From Thunnus maccoyii (lineage: Eukaryota > Chordata > Actinopteri > Scombriformes > Scombridae), in the NCBI RefSeq assembly GCF_910596095.1, contig NC_056536.1:14712791-14776790 (forward strand): DNA of 64,000 nucleotides, given 5' to 3'. This document shows, one piece after another, positions 58,101 through 64,000 of this stretch. A program made the translations under genes and the position numbers. Every line of letters begins with the position of its first letter. Position 1 is the first letter of the stretch. The notes beneath the pieces are model-generated. The model did no database searches and was not told the DNA's origin. It saw nothing but the letters and a program-made list of their open reading frames with translations.

Positions 58101-58370
58101 CAGTGTGCCAGGTTCTCAAATTTTTTCACGTTAAGGACCCCACAAATTAGACCACGGACCCCCATTTGATATGACTTTGTCCCAGGGTCCCCCGTCTGAG
58201 AGATATTTGCTTTTATTACAGAAAGTGTATGAAACCCATGACCACAATAGTCATACATTGTAATTGTGTTACTTATAGATGGAATTATAGTTAAAATAAA
58301 TTATTCCCCTTTTTGCTGGGGACCCCTCTGGACCCCTTGGGTCCCCCAGACCCTACTTTGAGAATCACTG
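58101..58370. mobile_element. hAT-like MITE
   Basis: The right end, read inward, is CAGTGATTCTCAAAGTAGGG, the common hAT MITE start. The left end CAGTGTGCCAGGTTCTCAAA is a diverged match. The interior repeats GGACCCC and GGGTCCCCC, as in this fish family. No 8-bp target duplication is visible. Confidence 0.6.
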
Positions 58371-58614
58371 ACTCATAGGCCTGTTGTGCTACCAATCCAA
58401 GCAGGGGTCCATCCCTGTAACCCAAACTTAGATATACAATATATATTTTTCCCTTTATTTTTAACATTTTCTTCTTTCTTCATTTATCACCACACACACA
58501 CACACTCACATGCGTAGCACAATAAAAACACCTACATGTTTCTATTATCATTCTTGTTTTTTTCTCTTGTCTTGTCATGTCTTGTATGTGTCTACCTGTT
58601 CATCACTACTACTA

Positions 58615-58615
58615 A

Positions 58616-58647
<32 letters not shown>

Positions 58648-58649
58648 GG

Positions 58650-58685
<36 letters not shown>

Positions 58686-58707
58686 GGACAGAGATAGAGA
58701 GAGAGAA
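58615..58707. repeat. (TA)n then (GA)n compound microsatellite
   Basis: ATATATATATAT runs into GAGAGA with GGGA and TAGA variants over about 75 bp. Confidence 0.93.
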
Positions 58708-58729
58708 TTAAATATGTGTAATTCTTTCA

Positions 58730-58890
58730 TGTAGCGTTGAGTGAAACAATTTCTTAAGTAATACATTAGTCGCTTGACCAAAACAATCATTGGTATTTTG
58801 ATAATCAATCAATATGAGGATTTACTGCTTTTCTTTGTCGTATATGATAGAAAACTGAATGTCTTTGGTTTTTGGACAATGGTGGAGGAA
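58730..58890. repeat. dispersed repeat, same family as 3141-3366
   Basis: Contains ACATTAGTCGCTTGACCAAA, TTTTGATAATCAATCAATAT and ACTGAATGTCTTTGGTTTTT, matching the family interior. Confidence 0.5.
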
Positions 58891-60698
58891 ACATCAGTTG
58901 AGTAAAATCCTGTTACAAGTAAAAGTCCTGTTCTGAAAACTTACTTCAGTAAAAGTATTAGAGGCAAATATATTCTTTACAGTTGTAGTTGTTTGATGTG
59001 GATCTAACCTTATAGATACATAACAGATCTATAACAGTGCTTCATATTATATGAGCTCATCAGATGTTTTGTATGTAAAATTTAGTTACCAGTAATATCT
59101 GACAAATAAGTGTAATGGAGGAATATTTGAAATACAGAATAGAAGTAAAAATGGCACCAAATGGAAACACTCAAATAAAATAGTACCTCAAATTTGTGTG
59201 TTATGCACAGTATTTGAGTAAATGTACTTTGTTACATTCCTCCTACAAACCATTTAATATGTCATTCTGGGTTCTGGGAAATTTGAATGAGAACCTTCAC
59301 AAAGCATTTAATGAATTAATCATCAGGAGATTAATTGATAATAAAAAATACTTGTTAAATTCAGCCTTAATCTCACTGATTCACTTTAATCTCTAGTCAA
59401 GGACATTGTGTATCTTAATTTAAGAAACTTTTGTGAACAACCTTATAAATTACTGACAATATTCAGTATGCAAAAATAGCTCTACAGGAAGTACTTTCCC
59501 CTTTTATTTCACGTCCACCGGTAAAAGTTTTACATGTCTCGCATACTGTGACCCAAAATAGACCAGTAGTGTCTTCTAGTTTATGATATTCTTGGTATGT
59601 AGACAGAAGTTGAACGTAGTTCCTGGTATTTTAGTGTCACTGAAGAAGGTCCAGCCCTCTGTAAGTCTGACTGCTGATTGGAGCATAAAAACCTCCTGTT
59701 AATGTACATTTAAGATGATGCAACCAATCGTGAAACTAAGGGTGAAGCTTTTAGAAAAAATAAACATGTTATTGATAAATAAATCACAAACATGACGGAC
59801 AAATTAAATATTTGGATATATCTAGGTCTGTATATGAATTTATGAATAAGAGTGGTTTCATTCCAAAATGTAAATATGTAAATAAATAAATGAACACCTT
59901 ATTATGTAAAATAAATGGTCCAATGAATATTAGCCTATAATTAAATAGCTGATTTGTGGGTTAAAGTCTTCAGGCGACCCCAAACATTCACAGTTACACA
60001 CAATGAACTTTGATGTCAGCCTTCATTTATTTGGAGGTAGATGTCTGTAATCTGACTGAAACTCCTCAATGGGGAACCTGCCTTCCTTTTTCATATTTTC
60101 ATCTTATAACCATAAGACCAGTGACAATTTTTGTTTTGCAGCAGTTAATGAACAATCACACTCTGATGGAAGTGGTACATAAACCACAGTAGTACTACTA
60201 TAGGAGAGGGGAAATAGTGGGGCCAACACTAACAGCATGATCAACATCAACTGTTTACTGTCAGCTAGTAAATCAACAAAGTGTGTTGTGTTTTTACTGG
60301 CAATACTGTTATAGCACGAAATATCACGGGTTAAAAAGCCACAAATATTTGTTTGTCAGTTGTTTATTTGTCAGTTTGGTTTGCAGGTGTTAATATTTCA
60401 TGTAGTCTGAGCATTGGTGGTCTGGTACGCATGAAAACTTTGGTTTCCGGTCGGATGATGTCTTCGAGACTACCACAAGCATATAAGACCTGGCAGACTC
60501 GTTCATTACTTTTGAGAGACACACAATGTGTTTGTGAACACTCTTCACAGACCAGCTGGTGAAAACAGGAAGCGATTGTGCAGAAGAGAAACTTTTGACC
60601 AGAGATTGAAAGTATCAACCTGCTTCCCCCCCTTCACCCCCAAGCATAAACTATTTTCAAATGTGAGCCAGAAAAACCCCGTTAGCGAACAAGCTACT

Positions 60699-60742
60699 GA
60701 GTTGCACTTTTTGTCACTTTTGTCTGACAAAAAGTGCAACTC
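60699..60742. repeat. perfect hairpin: 17-bp arms, 10-nt loop
   Basis: GAGTTGCACTTTTTGTC at 60699-60715 is exactly complementary to GACAAAAAGTGCAACTC at 60726-60742, with loop ACTTTTGTCT. Confidence 0.9.
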
Positions 60743-62878
60743 TAGTTGCTTTTGATAGGAACTCAAGCTTGAACCCCTGAACTGTATAAGGGCTACAGAC
60801 TTTACATTATGTGACATCACTGGTAGTTATCCTAAGTTAGTTAGTTAGCCTAACTGGAAACCAGTTGTGCTGTTTTAACACACAGCAGCCCTCACCATTA
60901 ACACAGGAAATATTCATTATAATATTTAAGACAATAGATTTACCCTGACAGCCAGTTAGCACATACTAATAGGTTAGTCATGTGTTGTACAGATGTGTGA
61001 CCTGTTTACTGGCTCACACACAGTTTTGTGGGGGGATCAAGAAGAGGGTCGTGACTTCCTGAATAAGCGTTGTTGTGGTCTTGACAGCCAAAAACAGTCA
61101 AGGTTTGAAAGAACAAGTTTGTGCATTTTCTGTTTTTATTCTTGTCATTGCTCTCCTTTATCTCTCGTTGCTTTGTCGTGCCATCGTTCTGGTGAAAATT
61201 CTCAAGAAAAAGAGATAATCTGGGTTAATAAACAAAAAGGTGAAGTAAAAAATGATATAAAAAGGGTTAGGTTAGGAAGTATGTAACAACTACAACAAAA
61301 CAGGCTTAAAAGGTATATGTTAAAAGCCAAATGCACATTTCAAACACATGTTGACTGAAACAGCTGTTCAAACTTTCAAAGAATGATTTAAAATCAAATG
61401 GGTAAAAATAGCCAAAAGCTAAAGATGTGTTTTGAGGCAGTACTGGGGGCTTATCTGAAAGAAAAAAAAGCATCGGGTCAGCTGCAAAGTCACTATCCCC
61501 CTTGTGCTGAATGGACAGATATTAGAGTGATATAGATCTTCTCATCTAATACTCGGCAAGAAAGCGAATAAGTGTATTTTCTAAAATGGTTTGAAGGCAA
61601 CTAGCAGGTTGAGGATTTAGCTACAAGCTTGCCCTTATTAAGACAGCCATCCAAATATTTGTGTCCTTAAAACAGACTTTGTTTTTAAAGGAGCGACGCC
61701 ACAACTGCATGTCCACAGTGTGACAGTGGAAGGAAATACATCCAGTATTTTTGACTGATCTGACAAAGATGAAGCACGTAAATAGAGAAAAGGATGAGAT
61801 GCTGCCTGTGTTGACCGGTACAGAGCTGTGCCATTAATACAACTACAGCCTGAAGGAGATTGATCAGGATGTCACAGTCCACCTTTAAAAGAAAGATGTG
61901 AGGAGAAAAATAGTAGTCAACAGCTAGAATGAGATTATTTAAGAAAAGCAATGATTCATGTTTAATTCCTTGAATCCACACTGAAATGTGTCAAAAAATA
62001 TTGTTGTGAATTAAATAGGGAGGATTTCTTAAGGACTTTCTCCAAATTCGGGAGTGATTTTAAATTGTCAGGTCGACTGTCTTGTTAGCTTTTACAGATT
62101 GACTCAGCTTTCCCACGTTCTCTTTGTAGAGGCTTAATGATATTATTCAGCCAAGGTTGAGTCTAGGCTTTCTCATCTTGAGAAGGGCAAGGTGGTTAAA
62201 ATGTTGGTTAAGCAGGTGCACAGAGAAATAATCTCCTCTGAAAGTAACAGAGATGGGGAAGCTCCCTATTGAACAAGCAAAAAGGGGAAGCAGCAAAAGT
62301 AAAGTGACAATGGAAACGTCCATACAGCAAGTACTTGGAAAAAAAAACAGAAGAGCTCATGTTAGAGTTAATTAAAGGAAATCAGGCATCAAACACATAA
62401 TTGTCCTGTGCTGAGATAAACAGATATCAGCTATTTTGATATTCAGGACATAATACAAAATTTCAAATCTAAAACAAGAGTATGACCTGTTTCATGTAGC
62501 AGGTCAGTGACAATCTGAACATGTTAAAACGATTTAGATACATTCATAAACTCATGAACAAGCAATATTGTTAATGATTCATATCTATTAGGCTGCAGGG
62601 ATGTGCAAGAACTGGAATTTGGGATGCACTGCTGATGAAAAACTGGTAGCTTTGTAGTCATCATGTGATCACTTTTAAAACCTGCACAAGGAATTGTATT
62701 TGTTCAGTAAAAAAACAAAGTTTATACTTATTTTATAGCATTACAGCTCTCAAATGCAAACATTTCCCCTCTCCTCATTTCAGTCATTTATCTAAAAGTC
62801 TCTTTTCTTCGTCCTTGACTGCTCGGTGAGTAATGTACTTACATTTGCTCCGCTCATCCACTGTCAAATTCAGTCTCT

Positions 62879-62892
62879 CATTGCTATGGCAA
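62879..62892. promoter_or_regulatory. RFX X-box-like motif
   Basis: ATTGCTATGGCAAC, identical to the copy at 20292, upstream of pik3cd. Confidence 0.3.
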
Positions 62893-64000
62893 CATTTTAG
62901 ACATGACTTCCCTCAAGGCTCCAGTGTAAACTCAGTGTTGAAATATTTCAGTTCAATAAAACAGCCTTCAGCTTGAAATGTTCTCAGAGTCAAACCTAAA
63001 AAGGAAAAAAAAAAAAAAATCTAGAGAGGGAGGGATGCTGATGTGCTAGTGGTGCCAGAAGGGGGCGCGTTTATCAAAGGTTGCAGAGCATCAATCTGTA
63101 TTTACATGTTATAGAAATGATTCTGTAGTTGATGGAGATTAAATATTCAACTCATTACACAAAACAAATTAGGAAAAAATACTTTATTAAAAAAGTATGG
63201 GTCTAGATAAAACAAGCCAATGTTGTTTCTTACAATCACACAGACCAAACATTTGCATTGCTCAACACAGTGGAGTAACAACCCTTCAAACCATTAGTGA
63301 AAATATTACACAGAACATAAATTCATACCACTTCTCAAAGAGTCTAAACACACGACCTTTGATTCAACGTAAGTGACGTAAAGTCGAGAAAAACTTTCAT
63401 TTACATTAAATACAAATTCAAAAATAAATTAATTTCTTCTTGAAATGAAAATTTCAGCATGGCTGAAATACATTTACATTTCATAACCTTTCAATGATTA
63501 CACCTTCTTCTGAGAAGAAATGCACACACGTCATTTTACACATCAAGCACAAATGCACAAGTCTGAATACACTATGTTGAAAGGTTACACTCAATTTCTA
63601 AACATTAGACAATTCCCAGTCATTTAGATTTATTTTCAGTAGCAACTTTTAGTTTTCCCAGAAACTTAATTTTTAGTTTTTTTTTGTTTTAGTTCTTCTT
63701 TTTTTTTAACACTTCGGCTCAAAATACACTCTTCCAAACAAATTGACAAATGCACTTTAAATGAGCACAAAATTAAATTTGCATAAGTGTCTTATGTGAG
63801 AAAAATCACATAAACTCAGTAATTGCTCAAGAAAAAAAAAATCCTCACAAAAATTAAGGTGGTCATTTTACACCACAATAAATTTCATGTGGAAATAAAA
63901 CAAAACAAAGTCTGACTACATCTGCTTTCTGCATGAAAGGCATGAACTGTAACCTGTTTATATACACATCTTAAACATGCCCAAAATTTACAACCTTTTG

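Larger units (their letters stand above)
56541..64000. other. 5' flank of pik3cd and right edge
   Basis: Apart from the CpG-richer block at 57440, the hAT-like MITE, the compound microsatellite, a dispersed repeat and the hairpin at 60699, I see no gene. AATAAA on the minus strand near 63196-63191 and AT-rich DNA to the window end are compatible with the 3' UTR of a further minus-strand gene lying beyond 64000. Confidence 0.45.

Noticed and set aside
61685..61981. 98-codon minus-strand ORF preceded by an acceptor-like TTTTAAAG
   Set aside because: No family motif, no matching donor, and composition like the surrounding noncoding DNA.

Overview
This window is nuclear DNA of a ray-finned fish, most likely a percomorph teleost. 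Genes are split by canonical GT-AG introns. Between them are long CA/TG microsatellites, an (AT)n tract, minisatellites and decayed transposons of kinds common in fish (Tc1-like, L1-like LINE, L2-like 3' tails, hAT-like and TTAA-flanked MITEs, a tRNA-headed SINE). No bacterial, plasmid or viral organisation is visible. No species can be named from the sequence alone.

Two genes can be rebuilt completely, both on the minus strand. (1) ctnnbip1 (ICAT, inhibitor of beta-catenin and TCF) has three coding exons at 26362-26267, 24868-24778 and 14471-14413. They join in frame to 81 codons plus stop, the same length as human ICAT. (2) pik3cd (PI3-kinase catalytic subunit p110-delta) has 22 coding exons between 56500 and 38469. 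They join without a frame break to 1040 codons plus stop, and carry the adaptor-binding, Ras-binding, C2, helical and kinase domains with all catalytic motifs intact. ICAT blocks beta-catenin/TCF transcription; p110-delta makes PIP3 at the leukocyte plasma membrane. They are linked here by position, not by a shared pathway.

Layout. 1-11.3 kb: intergenic DNA with microsatellites and repeats, no gene recognised. About 11.3-14.4 kb: probable long 3' UTR of ctnnbip1, holding a (CTGGG)n array and a MITE. 14.5-24.8 kb: the large ctnnbip1 intron, with possible conserved regulatory blocks. 26.4-34.9 kb: 5' flank of ctnnbip1 plus repeats. 35.0-36.25 kb: an unrecognised plus-strand two-exon ORF with a poly(A) signal, converging on pik3cd. 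36.3-38.5 kb: probable pik3cd 3' UTR. 38.5-56.5 kb: pik3cd, with introns carrying an L1 remnant, a Tc1 remnant, two related TTAA-flanked MITEs and a 20-bp minisatellite. 56.5-64 kb: pik3cd 5' flank with a CpG-richer candidate promoter, and possibly the 3' end of a further minus-strand gene at the right edge.

The most unusual item is the 20-bp minisatellite at 52511-52804 in pik3cd intron 4. Read in the sense of the pik3cd transcript, it presents 14 tandem GTAAGT or GTGAGT hexamers, an array of perfect decoy 5' splice sites. The unrecognised ORF at 34997-35794 is the best candidate for an undescribed gene.
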